A stretch of DNA of 64,000 bases, from positions 682,001 to 746,000 of the forward strand of contig NZ_JACXAG020000001.1 of assembly GCF_014773435.2 (NCBI RefSeq), written 5' to 3'. A model generated the notes under the pieces. That model was not told the DNA's origin and made no database searches. It worked only from the letters and a program-made list of their open reading frames with translations. The position numbers were made by a program, and so were the translations under genes. Below, piece by piece: positions 18,365 through 26,628 of the stretch (positions within the stretch are counted from its first letter, which is position 1; every line of letters starts with the position of its first letter). Source of the DNA: Polycladospora coralii (GTDB taxonomy: Bacteria > Bacillota > Bacilli > Thermoactinomycetales > Thermoactinomycetaceae).

Positions 18365-19237
18365 ATGAAAAAAGTACTAGTTTTAGGTGGAACACGTTTT
18401 TTTGGTAAACGATTGGTCCAACTGCTCGTAAAGCAAAATTATGATGTAACCATTCTGACTCGTGGTCAAACAGCTGATGAGTTTGGAGATAACGTCAGAC
18501 GCTTGGTATTGGATCGAAATGATCTTCACGCATTAGAGCAAGCTTTAAAAGATCAGTTTTTCGATATCATTTTTGATCAGATCTGTTATACACCTGAGAT
18601 GGCAGCACAATCGATTCATGCTTTCAAAGGGAGAACAAATCGGCTTATTTTCACTTCAAGCAAATCTGTGTATCAACCACAATCGTATGCGCTACCTGAA
18701 ACTGACTTTGACCCCAGCGGCTATCCCATTTTAATGAAACAAACCGATTTATCCTATGCTGAGGGGAAACGTTTGGCGGAAGCCGTGTTTGCACAACAAA
18801 CGGACATCCCAGTCGTTTCTGTTCGACTCCCAGTGGTGCTTGGACCCGATGATTACACAGAGCGGCTATCTTTTCATATTGAACATATCGCAGCTGGTAC
18901 ACCTTTCAGCGCTCCCAACTTAGACAGCAAGATGTGTTTCATTCATGCACAAGAGGCAGCCGATTTCTTATTATGGTGTGGCGAAGCCTCCTTCACAGGG
19001 CCGATTAATGCTTGTGCAAGTGGCCACATTCCAATCGGTGATTTTTTTAAGCTCATTGCACAAACCTTAAAAAAACCTGTGCATGTCATAGACCCAGCTG
19101 AAAGCGTGCCAGCCTCTCCTTATGCACCACCCACGTCTTGGTACATGGATAATACACTAGCAAGTAAGCATGGCTATGCATTCTCTCAGCTAATGGATTG
19201 GCTACCCGATCTTATCCGACAAGAAGCAAATACATAA
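18365..19237 (+). CDS. NAD-dependent epimerase/dehydratase family protein
   Basis: This 290-residue extended/atypical SDR has the NAD(P)-binding 'KKVLVLGGTRFFGKRLVQLL' (GGxxFxG) at the N-terminus, an acidic 'LVLDRND' after strand 3, and 'IFTSSKSVY...DLSYAEGKRLAE', where the usual YxxxK is seen as YAEGK. The C-terminus is variable. The substrate is probably a nucleotide-linked or phosphorylated sugar, but this cannot be told. It lies nine bases after the degV-like gene and is followed by a strong terminator. Confidence 0.85.
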   Translation: MKKVLVLGGTRFFGKRLVQLLVKQNYDVTILTRGQTADEFGDNVRRLVLDRNDLHALEQALKDQFFDIIFDQICYTPEMAAQSIHAFKGRTNRLIFTSSKSVYQPQSYALPETDFDPSGYPILMKQTDLSYAEGKRLAEAVFAQQTDIPVVSVRLPVVLGPDDYTERLSFHIEHIAAGTPFSAPNLDSKMCFIHAQEAADFLLWCGEASFTGPINACASGHIPIGDFFKLIAQTLKKPVHVIDPAESVPASPYAPPTSWYMDNTLASKHGYAFSQLMDWLPDLIRQEANT

Positions 19238-19245
19238 TACGTTGT

Positions 19246-19275
19246 AAACCGAACAATAATTGTTCGGTTTATTTT
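19246..19275 (+). terminator. Terminator of the degV-epimerase operon
   Basis: An 11-bp stem (19246-19256 with 19260-19270) has a three-base loop and is followed by ATTTTTC. It sits between convergent genes and also reaches the last bases of the cyclase gene. Confidence 0.8.
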
Positions 19276-21165
19276 TCAACCACCACCACTGCTGCTATAT
19301 TTTCTTTGATATCGCGCAAATGTAAGCAATGGAAAGATATAGGGATAACTATGATAGTAGATATACATCTGTCCAGCTAATCCTGCTCCTACCGGATAGG
19401 TTTCGGCTTCTTTTTTTTCATGCACGAGGAATAATAAACGTTCTATACCACGCCGAATCACATCATTTGGCGTTGAATGGTATGCAATGAGCGCATCTAA
19501 TGCCCAAGCTGTCTGCACAGTAGTCGAATTTTTTAAGGGTACATACGCCTCTTTTAAATCACTATAACAAGATTCTCCCCATCCGCCATCTGACAATTGA
19601 ATCTGATAAAGCCATTTCACAGCTTTTTGTACCATCTCCTCCTGTTTCGAAACCCTTATAGCAGCTAATCCTGTTAATGCAGCCCAGGTGCCGTATATAT
19701 AAGCAATTCCCCAACGGCCGGACCATGCACCACTCGTTAATTGATTTTGTTTTAGCCATTGGTAACCTTTTTCTACTTCTGGACGCTCTCTTCCCCACCC
19801 GAGTGTAGTGCCCATAAATTCAAGTGTACGCCCAGTTAAATCAGCCGTAGAAGGATCGCCATAAACATATTTACCTTCTTTAAATGGCAAAAGTTGATGC
19901 CAAGACTTATTCATATTTTTCTCAAAAGCTGGCCAGCCCCCATCTTGATTTTGCATCGATTGCAACCAAGATAACCCACGATTCCATGTTTCCTGGTATT
20001 CTCCTTGACTTACAGAAGGTGCGAATGCACGTAAACAGGCTGAAGTGTCATCCACATCAGGATTAATCGTATTACAATCTGAAAAACCCCAACCGCCTGG
20101 TGGTGCATAAGGGTTATTTATAGACCAATCCCCTTTTTTAGTATGTTGCTTCTCATTTAAATAGCGTAAGCCTTTCTGAACGCATATGTGATGTGCGGGA
20201 AGCCCAGCTGTTTGTATGGCATATAAAATCAATGACGTATTCCATACGTTAGCTGTCGTTTCTTGTATATGCATGCCTGTTTGCATAGGATAAGCCATAT
20301 TTAGAATACCTTGAATTGCCTTTTCAATGACAGGATGTGTCGCATCATACTTTAATGCGCGCAATCCATAAATCATTAAAAAAGTACTAGTCAAGTAATT
20401 ATATAGTGTACCATCTGATTCAATTCGATTAAGCATGAATCGCTCTCCCCACTTGAGTGAGCGTCCATGAATAGAAAACCGTTTAAAATCAGACCCTAGA
20501 GCGCGTTCAATCTCCTTTTTTGTCCAAAAGCGGATATGTGGATCTGGTTTAAATAACGCTTTTGTATAAGGTAACCAATCGTTAATCTCCCACATCCCAT
20601 CCAATTCGACACAATACTTTTGGTCAGCAGCAATCATGATTGGTGCTGTATGAACACGCGTATATCCAACAAAATCGAAAAAATGAACAGGGGACTGTAA
20701 CGGTAATAAAAAAAATTCAACCGGTATTTTAGGAAAATCACTCCAACTACCATGTCCTAAAAGAGTGAGTAACACACGTGTCAATCCACCTGCTTCCCGT
20801 GGACCACCTTGTGAAATGATAAACTCTCGTGTTTTTTGTAATAGCCGATCATCCATATTCATTTTCCCAATATATAATAGCGCTAATGTCGCCTCAATCG
20901 TTTCGGATAAATTGCCTTCCCTCTCATCAGAAAACAGTTTCCAAGTCCCCTCTTTTGTACGTCTATGTAATAAACGATCTCCTATTTCTTGCTCCACATT
21001 TGGTCTTTTGATGTTAAATGAACGTAGCAAGATCAACGTAAGTGCATCTGTTTTCACTCCTGTTTCGAAGCAAAGGTCCCATGATCCATTTGCAGTTTGA
21101 TTTTTGACCAACCAGTTGACCAATTCATCCATAGTCGCTTGTACATGTTTATGTATGGACGTCAT
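19276..21165 (-). CDS. sqhC: Squalene-hopene / sporulenol-type terpene cyclase
   Basis: This 629-residue class II terpene cyclase has the catalytic acid motif DxDD(T), seen as 'NPDVDDTSACLRAF' at about residues 370-374. It carries several QW repeats (for example 'WLVKNQTANGSWDL', 'SMQNQDGGWPAF', 'WLYQIQLSDGGWGES'). Length and the DVDDT form suit either squalene-hopene cyclase or Bacillus SqhC (tetraprenyl-beta-curcumene cyclase, 632 residues), which makes sporulenol in spores. Sequence alone does not separate these here. GGGGGAG precedes the ATG. The gene downstream on the opposite strand is convergent. The P450 gene just upstream has its own terminator. Confidence 0.9.
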   Translation of the reverse strand: MTSIHKHVQATMDELVNWLVKNQTANGSWDLCFETGVKTDALTLILLRSFNIKRPNVEQEIGDRLLHRRTKEGTWKLFSDEREGNLSETIEATLALLYIGKMNMDDRLLQKTREFIISQGGPREAGGLTRVLLTLLGHGSWSDFPKIPVEFFLLPLQSPVHFFDFVGYTRVHTAPIMIAADQKYCVELDGMWEINDWLPYTKALFKPDPHIRFWTKKEIERALGSDFKRFSIHGRSLKWGERFMLNRIESDGTLYNYLTSTFLMIYGLRALKYDATHPVIEKAIQGILNMAYPMQTGMHIQETTANVWNTSLILYAIQTAGLPAHHICVQKGLRYLNEKQHTKKGDWSINNPYAPPGGWGFSDCNTINPDVDDTSACLRAFAPSVSQGEYQETWNRGLSWLQSMQNQDGGWPAFEKNMNKSWHQLLPFKEGKYVYGDPSTADLTGRTLEFMGTTLGWGRERPEVEKGYQWLKQNQLTSGAWSGRWGIAYIYGTWAALTGLAAIRVSKQEEMVQKAVKWLYQIQLSDGGWGESCYSDLKEAYVPLKNSTTVQTAWALDALIAYHSTPNDVIRRGIERLLFLVHEKKEAETYPVGAGLAGQMYIYYHSYPYIFPLLTFARYQRKYSSSGGG

Positions 21166-21230
21166 ATTTCTCCCCCTTTCAACTTCTCTTATCCCATCTA
21201 TATGTAGAAGTTCCTATGTTTTATGAGCAA

Positions 21231-21270
21231 ATATAAAGAAAACTCGCTGATCAGCGAGTTTTCTTTATAT
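21231..21270 (-). terminator. Perfect 40-bp palindrome, P450 terminator
   Basis: Bases 21231-21250 are the exact reverse complement of 21251-21270. The G/C-rich centre (CTCGCTGATCAGCGAG) is flanked by A-rich and T-rich arms, so it acts as a rho-independent terminator on either strand. It lies 15 bases after the P450 stop. Confidence 0.8.
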
Positions 21271-21284
21271 GAAGTGCTATGCTT

Positions 21285-22505
21285 TTAACTGAATCGAACA
21301 GGTAATTCGACTAAACCTCTAAATATCGAAGCGTTACGCCATTTGATTTGGTCTTCTTCTATGGCCAATTCCATATGGGGGAAGCGTTTAAATAAAGCAT
21401 TTAATGCAATTTGCCCTTCCAGGCGTGCGAGCGGTGCCCCTAAACAAAAGTGAATACCGAATCCGAATGCAATATGGCGATTAGGTGTACGTCCGATATC
21501 AAGTTCTTCCGGTTTCTTAAATTGAGCAGGATCACGATTCGCACTCCCAATTGCTATCCACACACCATCTCCTTTTTTGATAGGCTGTCCATGAAATACA
21601 AAATCTTCATTTGCCCAACGTTGTGTGGTGATTTGTACTGGATTTGTAAAGCGAAGTAACTCTTCAACCGCCGTACCAATCAACTCGGGTTGTTCTTTTA
21701 GACGCTTAAATTGATCTGGGTGTTTCAATAGTGCTAACGTCCCATTTGCAATTAGATTTACAGTTGTTTCATGTCCTGCGATAATCAATAAAAAGAGCAT
21801 CGAAAATAACTCTTCCTCCGACAATTTCTCTCCGTTTTCCTCAGCTTGTACCAGTCCACTAATTACGTCATCGGTTGGATGTTCACGCCTTGCTTTAATC
21901 AGTTCACCAATGTAATTTTTAAACGCTTTCATCTTTAATTGTGTATCTTTTATTTTAGATTCATCATTCGATTCATCAATTAAAGCATTTGACCATATCC
22001 GAAACTGTTCCCGCTTTTCCGGTGGAATACCCATCATTTCAGAAATAACGATAATCGGAAGTGGAAATGCAAAGTCAGACAATAACTCCCCTGTTGATTT
22101 TTTTTCCATTTCATCTAAAAGCTGATCAGCAATTTCTTCAATTCTTGTACGGAGATTTTCGATCATACGTGGGGTAAATACTTGATGAACTAATGAGCGT
22201 AAACGCGTATGATCAGGTGGATCTTTCATTAACATATGTTCAGATAAAAAGGCTAGATCTCGATCTTCACTTCGTTTCTGTAAATCTTCTTTAGAAAAGA
22301 TATTGTTTACATCTTTTGTTAATCGATTATCTCGCAATAAAGCGACACAATCGTCATAGCGTGTGATCAACCATGAAGGCACTTCTTCTTGAAACCCCTT
22401 AAAAGTGAAATAATGAACGGGATCATGTTCCCGAAAGTGCGCATAAACTGGATAAGGGTCTTTACGATATTCTGGTGAAGTAATATCAAACACTACTTTT
22501 TCCAT
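21285..22505 (-). CDS. Cytochrome P450
   Basis: This 406-residue soluble bacterial P450 has the I-helix 'LLIIAGHETTVNLIANG', the K-helix ExxR ('AVEELLRFTNP'), 'RDPAQFKKPEELDIGR' and the heme-binding 'IAFGFGIHFCLGAPLARLEG' with the axial Cys at about residue 354. The sequence type is the CYP107-like group common in Bacillales and actinobacteria. The substrate is unknown. It is transcribed in the same direction as, and just upstream of, the terpene cyclase gene, so a role in modifying its product is possible, but a 40-bp terminator separates them. AAGGAGAGG precedes the ATG. Confidence 0.93.
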   Translation of the reverse strand: MEKVVFDITSPEYRKDPYPVYAHFREHDPVHYFTFKGFQEEVPSWLITRYDDCVALLRDNRLTKDVNNIFSKEDLQKRSEDRDLAFLSEHMLMKDPPDHTRLRSLVHQVFTPRMIENLRTRIEEIADQLLDEMEKKSTGELLSDFAFPLPIIVISEMMGIPPEKREQFRIWSNALIDESNDESKIKDTQLKMKAFKNYIGELIKARREHPTDDVISGLVQAEENGEKLSEEELFSMLFLLIIAGHETTVNLIANGTLALLKHPDQFKRLKEQPELIGTAVEELLRFTNPVQITTQRWANEDFVFHGQPIKKGDGVWIAIGSANRDPAQFKKPEELDIGRTPNRHIAFGFGIHFCLGAPLARLEGQIALNALFKRFPHMELAIEEDQIKWRNASIFRGLVELPVRFS

Positions 22506-22683
22506 AGCGAACCTCTCCTTAACAATAAATCAAATAAACGGCTACTTATTACACTTATGCAATAATAGTTTATCGCTTTATGCGCAGATCGTAAATCCAA
22601 AATAACATAATTTAATTTATTTTTATATTTTTTTATCAACTCTTTATTTAATGACAAATGATTAAATGCAGGCTGATATGCCA

Positions 22684-22712
22684 TTGACTTCTTATTTGCA
22701 TCAGTTTATAAT
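22684..22712 (+). promoter_or_regulatory. Sigma-A promoter of the ArsR gene
   Basis: TTGACT (22684-22689), a 17-base spacer and TATAAT (22707-22712) form a near-consensus housekeeping promoter. Transcription should start at about 22719, inside the operator at 22713-22730. The in-frame ATG at 22721 would then be at the very 5' end, arguing for the later TTG start at 22754. Confidence 0.75.
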
Positions 22713-22730
22713 GCGTTTAAATGTTTAAAC
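22713..22730. promoter_or_regulatory. Operator-like palindrome, copy 1
   Basis: GCGTTTAAATGTTTAAAC lies immediately after the -10 box of the ArsR promoter. The half-site GCGTTTAAAYAT recurs in inverted form upstream of the SDR gene at 23091-23117. This is the expected position for autoregulation by an ArsR protein. Confidence 0.6.
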
Positions 22731-22753
22731 CAAAGAAAGGTTGGCGCATTATC

Positions 22754-23065
22754 TTGAAAGAAGAGGCAGTTGAAGTATTTCGCTCATGCATCCCCCTGTT
22801 TCATGCACTAAGCGATCCAGCACGACAAGATATTATTCTCATGTTAGCTCAACATGAGCATTTAAGTGTCAATGAAATTGCAAATCATGCTACCTTATCA
22901 CGACCGGCAATTTCTCATCATTTGAAGGTACTGCGAGATCTTGGTATCGTTGCAATTCACAAACAAGGTACTTCTCACTATTACTATCTTACCTTAGATG
23001 ACGCTACTTCTTTACTTAAACAACTTGTATACACAGTAGAGAAAGCTTGTGAAAAAGACAACTAG
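22754..23065 (+). CDS. ArsR-type transcriptional regulator
   Basis: This protein of about 103 residues is a winged helix-turn-helix of the ArsR/SmtB group: 'PLFHALSDPARQDIILMLAQHEHLSVNEIANHATLSRPAISHHLKVLRDLGIVAIHKQGTSHYYYL'. The metal-sensor motif ELCVCDL is absent (here HLSVNEIA), so it is not a classical metal sensor. The frame is open from ATG 22721, but the promoter predicts an RNA start there, so TTG at 22754 is preferred. The SDR gene 83 bases downstream has a matching operator, making it a likely target. Confidence 0.85.
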   Translation: MKEEAVEVFRSCIPLFHALSDPARQDIILMLAQHEHLSVNEIANHATLSRPAISHHLKVLRDLGIVAIHKQGTSHYYYLTLDDATSLLKQLVYTVEKACEKDN

Positions 23066-23090
23066 GGAAGCTTCGCTTCTACTAGCATAC

Positions 23091-23117
23091 GCTTTAAATG
23101 TTTATATGTTTAAACGC
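23091..23117. promoter_or_regulatory. Operator-like palindrome, copy 2
   Basis: The two arms GC-TTTAAATGTTTA (left) and TATGTTTAAACGC (right) form an imperfect inverted repeat. Both share the half-site found at the ArsR promoter (22713-22730). It lies about 30 bases upstream of the SDR start. Confidence 0.5.
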
Positions 23118-23148
23118 TTAGATACTAAACTTACGCGAATTGGAGTGA

Positions 23149-23934
23149 ATGACTTTGAAAAAAACCGCACTAATAACTGGCGCATCATCTGGTCTTGGTA
23201 AAGCATATGCATATCGACTCGCTTCCATGGGACATAACTTAATCCTTGTTGCACGCTCAACTGACAAATTAGAGGCATTAGCTAATGATTTAAACAACCA
23301 ATTTCAAATCACATCTTACGTTATACCAATCGATTTAAGTGAAGCATATGCTGCCAAAAAGCTTTATCATGAACTAAACGAACGATCATTACATGTAGAT
23401 ATCCTCGTCAATAATGCCGGTGTGGGTGCCTCTGGTCCATTCATAGATCATACGTTTGAAGAAAACCATCGTATGGTCATGTTGAATATAACTACGCTTA
23501 TGGAATTAACGCATTTACTCTTACCTGCAATGGTAAAGAAAGGATATGGCGATGTCATTAATGTCGCTTCTCTGATGTCTTTCTTCTCCTCTCCCTACAT
23601 GTCGGTATACGCCGCAAGCAAAGCATTTGTATTATCGTTTAGTGAGGGAATATCAAGGGAATATATGAGTCAAGGAATTCGTGTGATCGCAATATGCCCA
23701 GGAACCACAGATACCAATTTCTTTGCCCAAGCACCTTTAGATATCAAGCAACGAGAATTCCGTACACCTGAACAAGTTGTTGATAGTACCTTTCGTGCGT
23801 TAGATCGTGGTAAATCACATACTGTTGATGGCCTCTCTAATACACTTTTAACTTTATTGCCACGTCTATTACCTCGAAAATTACTAACCGCCATTTTTGG
23901 CACAGCAATGAAAAAGAAAACTTCACAATCTTAA
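23149..23934 (+). CDS. Short-chain dehydrogenase/reductase
   Basis: This 261-residue classical SDR has the cofactor motif 'TALITGASSGLGKAYAYRLA', 'DILVNNAGVG' (NNAG), the catalytic Ser in 'VINVASLMSFFSSP' and 'YAASKAF' (YxxxK). Arg in 'LVARSTDKL' suggests NADP(H) preference. The C-terminal 'LLTLLPRLLPRKLLTAIFG' is hydrophobic and basic, as in membrane-associated SDRs acting on lipids or retinoid-like substrates. It is probably controlled by the ArsR protein encoded just upstream, because its promoter region carries the same palindrome. Confidence 0.88.
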   Translation: MTLKKTALITGASSGLGKAYAYRLASMGHNLILVARSTDKLEALANDLNNQFQITSYVIPIDLSEAYAAKKLYHELNERSLHVDILVNNAGVGASGPFIDHTFEENHRMVMLNITTLMELTHLLLPAMVKKGYGDVINVASLMSFFSSPYMSVYAASKAFVLSFSEGISREYMSQGIRVIAICPGTTDTNFFAQAPLDIKQREFRTPEQVVDSTFRALDRGKSHTVDGLSNTLLTLLPRLLPRKLLTAIFGTAMKKKTSQS

Positions 23935-24278
23935 TTCTTCGATAACCGTTATCAAAATAAGGGAGTGTATTTTGAGCGAAAATGCCTCCCCAAAACCCGC
24001 AGGAAGAAGCGAACAACTCGTCTGAAAAAGCAAAATAGACAATGATAAATTGTTAAAATAGTTAAAATGAATACATCTACTCTTACCTATACCTCTATAT
24101 GCTAACCGCCTCGTTTATTCCGATTATACTTTTACTTCAATATTCGTTATAATGAGAATGAATATAAAAGATCGAAACATTAAACATATTTTTAAACCTA
24201 ATCACGAATTGTATGGCGAGAGGGGGATATTATATAGGATATAAATGTTTAGACATTTCATATCCTATATCGTATAAT
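23935..24278. other. Intergenic region before the toxin-antitoxin-like pair
   Basis: This stretch of about 340 AT-rich bases has no supported gene. It contains a small palindrome GATAACCGTTATC at 23941-23953 just after the SDR stop, without a T-run, and the inverted repeat and promoter-like element at 24232-24278 described separately. Confidence 0.5.
24232..24278 (+). promoter_or_regulatory. Promoter with overlapping inverted repeat
   Basis: ATATAGGATATAAATG (24232-24247) and CATTTCATATCCTATAT (24254-24270) form a 16-bp inverted repeat with one bulged base and a six-base loop. Overlapping it are TAGACA (24250-24255), a 17-base spacer and TATAAT (24273-24278). This is a typical layout for an operator of an autoregulating toxin-antitoxin or XRE system. 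The ATG at 24279 directly follows the -10 box, which leaves the translation start unclear. Confidence 0.55.
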
Positions 24279-24773
24279 ATGAACAGAGCCAAAGTTATTT
24301 ATTTGCCAGATGAAAATGGCAATCAGCTTGCACTCGACACTATTTTCTCTATTGCTCGAAAAGCTTCTAATGGTGATCAATTATCCGTTCAATTATTACA
24401 GTTAATTCGTCTAGGCATTCGTGATATTGAATTGAGAGGAATTATCGAATGGGATCAGTTTAGAGAACATCAACTCATTGTTGCAAATGAAAAAGGTTAT
24501 TCCTTAACAGCTAATCTCATCAAGAAAATTGGACTAAATAAACCTCTATATGAATTCAGTGTTAATCATAACCATTTTCCAACAGATCAACGTGAACATG
24601 GATATTCATTTCGAATGATTCTATTTTCATACAACAAAGACTACACCCAATACCTGTTCTGTACGGACGCCATCATTCAAAAAGAGCCTACAGATACAGT
24701 ATTTGAGAAAATGGTATCAGAGGCACGCAAAAGCTATCACCATTTCATGCGAGATCCGTCCAAATACGTATAG
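24279..24773 (+). CDS. Putative RelE/HigB-like toxin
   Basis: Its C-terminal half follows the RelE/HigB (phage Gp49-like) pattern: 'LIKKIGLNKPLYEFSVNHNHF', then strands 'YSFRMILFSYN' and 'YTQYLFCTDAIIQKEPT', then a helix with 'EARKSYHHFMRDP'. The order, toxin-like gene followed after 13 bases by an XRE protein, is that of higBA modules. At 164 residues (or 186 from ATG 24213) it is longer than usual for HigB, with an N-terminal helical extension ('NGDQLSVQLLQLIRLGIRDIEL'). Neither candidate start has a clear SD. The later ATG was chosen because the upstream part overlaps an operator-like hairpin. Assignment is by pattern only. Confidence 0.55.
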   Translation: MNRAKVIYLPDENGNQLALDTIFSIARKASNGDQLSVQLLQLIRLGIRDIELRGIIEWDQFREHQLIVANEKGYSLTANLIKKIGLNKPLYEFSVNHNHFPTDQREHGYSFRMILFSYNKDYTQYLFCTDAIIQKEPTDTVFEKMVSEARKSYHHFMRDPSKYV

Positions 24774-24786
24774 GGAGTGCTTTAGA

Positions 24787-25134
24787 ATGAAAAAGCCCAA
24801 TAATCAGGAAGAGTTACTACATTTTATTGATAATATACCTCAAGTGAAGGAGTTTATGGAAAACTTTCCGGTACAGATGAGAGACATTATCCTCGAACGT
24901 CGTCTGGAATTAGGCTGGACTCAAGCCGAGCTCGCCCGCCAAATTAAAGCTGTAACCGGCCACCCCATGACACAAGCTACAATATCACGCCTAGAAGGTG
25001 GAACACCTGGCATTACGGCTGACACATTTGATAAAGTCCTAAAAACCTTAGGGATGAAAAAGATACAAATCGAATTTGGGGAGACCCCTCTCGCTCCCGA
25101 TCAGGGCAAGGCAAGTATTTCTTCCAGCTATTAA
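24787..25134 (+). CDS. XRE family HTH regulator, HigA-like antitoxin
   Basis: This 115-residue protein has a helix-turn-helix of the XRE type: 'MRDIILERRLELGWTQAELARQIKAVTGHPMTQATISRLEGG', followed by 'ITADTFDKVLKTLGMKKIQIEF'. The start at ATG 24787 is supported by AGGGAGTG about eight bases upstream. It follows the RelE-like gene closely, and together they look like a type II toxin-antitoxin module with the HigB-HigA gene order. The inverted repeat at 24232-24270 is its likely operator. The C-terminal tail is Pro/Ser-rich and probably disordered. Confidence 0.75.
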   Translation: MKKPNNQEELLHFIDNIPQVKEFMENFPVQMRDIILERRLELGWTQAELARQIKAVTGHPMTQATISRLEGGTPGITADTFDKVLKTLGMKKIQIEFGETPLAPDQGKASISSSY

Positions 25135-25180
25135 TAGGAGTGTTGTTGCTTTATCACCTCCTTTTGGATAAACTTTTCAT

Positions 25181-25208
25181 GCACCCTCTAATTGAGGGTG
25201 CTTCTTTC
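25181..25208 (+). terminator. Terminator before ktrB
   Basis: An 8-bp G/C-rich stem (GCACCCTC 25181-25188 with GAGGGTGC 25194-25201) is followed by TTCTTTCATTT. It separates the toxin-antitoxin-like pair from the potassium channel gene. Confidence 0.6.
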
Positions 25209-25236
25209 ATTTGATCATAGGAAGGTTTTATTTTTA

Positions 25237-26586
25237 ATGATACAAAAAATATTACAACGACTATCTCCTTTACAAATTTTTATCTCTGGCTTTTTGTTAA
25301 ACATTTTGATTGGTTCCATTCTGCTCTATTTACCTATTTCAGCAGAACCGGGTGTCAAAGTAAGCTTTATCGATGCGATCTTTACAGCTACGTCTGCTAC
25401 CTGTGTTACAGGCCTTGTTGTACAAGATACAGCGGCTACATTTAGTCGTTTTGGTGAAACTGTGATTATGCTTTCCATTCAAATTGGTGGACTTAGCTTT
25501 ATGACATTTAGCGTACTGCTTTCTATTCTACTGGGGAAAAAAATTGGCTTAAAAGAGCGCATGGTTATTCAGCAGGCTTTTCACAACTCTGATTTACAAG
25601 GTTTGGTAAAGTTAGTGGTATCTGTTTTTACCATTTCTTTCATTGCAGAATTCATAGGAATGATATTACTTGCGATCCGTTTCGTTCCTGATATGGGTAT
25701 ATCACAAGGGACATATTATGCTCTTTTTCACTCTATTTCTGCTTTTAACAACTCTGGTTTTGACCTTTTTGGTCATGTCCATGAAGAGTTCAGTAGCCTA
25801 ATTTACTATGCGACTGATCCACTCGTCAATTTTACAATTACTGCCCTCACCCTAACAGGAGGAATTGGATTTCTTGTTGTGATCGGCCTGATTAACTATC
25901 CGAAAACACGCCGTCTGAGCTTACATGTTAAACTCACCCTCACTGTAACAGGGTTGATCATAGCGATCAGTACAGTCCTCTTTTTAATATTAGAGTGGAA
26001 TAACCCCCACACACTAGGCGCACTAAGCTTGCAAGAAAAGCTGACAGTCGGCCTTTTCCAAGGCTCTGTTCCTCGAACAGCCGGTTTTAGTACACTCAAT
26101 GCAGCAGATAGCTATCTGCCTACACAGATGTTGTTTATGCTTGTTATGTTAATTGGCGCATCACCAAATTCAACTGGTGGAGGAATTAAGACCACCACGA
26201 TTGCACTCATATACCTCACCGTATGGGCTATGATTCGCAGAAAAGAAGACATTGAAGTTTTTAAGCGTCGTATTTCGAATGACTTCATGTATCGTGCACT
26301 CGGTATTACGATGATGTACTTTGCTCTTATCCCCTTACTTACGATCCTACTAAGCATAACCGAAACACAAAACTTTAATGTGATCTTATTTGAAGCGGTT
26401 TCTGCAGCTGGAACTGCTGGATTATCACTCGGTTTAACACCAGAGCTCTCTCTACCCGGAAAACTATTCATTATTGTTACCATGTTTATGGGGAGAATCG
26501 GTCCCTTGTCGCTCTTATTTGCACTGGCGCATAATAAAACAAAAGAATCGATTCGGTATCCAACCGAACCGCTTATCCTTGGGTAA
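25237..26586 (+). CDS. ktrB: Ktr potassium uptake channel subunit KtrB
   Basis: This 449-residue membrane protein of the Trk/Ktr/HKT superfamily has four pore-loop units: 'TSATCVTGLVV', 'SAFNNSGFDLF', 'VPRTAGFSTLNAAD' and 'SAAGTAGLSLGLT', each with the selectivity-filter Gly. The late 'MGRIGPLSLLFAL' is also typical. KtrB forms the membrane channel and works with a cytosolic nucleotide-binding subunit KtrA or KtrC, which is not encoded in the window. Length is close to Bacillus KtrB (445). ATG 25237 with AGGAAGG upstream is preferred over the frame's first ATG at 25192, which lies within the terminator hairpin. Confidence 0.93.
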   Translation: MIQKILQRLSPLQIFISGFLLNILIGSILLYLPISAEPGVKVSFIDAIFTATSATCVTGLVVQDTAATFSRFGETVIMLSIQIGGLSFMTFSVLLSILLGKKIGLKERMVIQQAFHNSDLQGLVKLVVSVFTISFIAEFIGMILLAIRFVPDMGISQGTYYALFHSISAFNNSGFDLFGHVHEEFSSLIYYATDPLVNFTITALTLTGGIGFLVVIGLINYPKTRRLSLHVKLTLTVTGLIIAISTVLFLILEWNNPHTLGALSLQEKLTVGLFQGSVPRTAGFSTLNAADSYLPTQMLFMLVMLIGASPNSTGGGIKTTTIALIYLTVWAMIRRKEDIEVFKRRISNDFMYRALGITMMYFALIPLLTILLSITETQNFNVILFEAVSAAGTAGLSLGLTPELSLPGKLFIIVTMFMGRIGPLSLLFALAHNKTKESIRYPTEPLILG

Positions 26587-26602
26587 GCAGAGATCAGTAA
26601 AA

Positions 26603-26628
26603 GCTGCTAAGCATATTTGCCTAGCAGC
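26603..26628 (+). terminator. Hairpin downstream of ktrB
   Basis: An 11-bp stem with one mismatch (26603-26613 with 26618-26628) lies 17 bases after the ktrB stop. It lacks a T-run, so it is a weak terminator or an mRNA-stabilising end. Confidence 0.4.

Noticed and set aside
22493-22684. 63-codon minus-strand ORF upstream of the P450 gene
   Set aside because: It overlaps the P450 start and its ribosome binding site, and its composition is that of non-coding AT-rich DNA.
25141-25236. c-di-AMP (ydaO) riboswitch ahead of ktrB
   Set aside because: The leader between the upstream gene and ktrB is only about 100 bases, holds a simple terminator hairpin, and shows none of the conserved ydaO sequence blocks.
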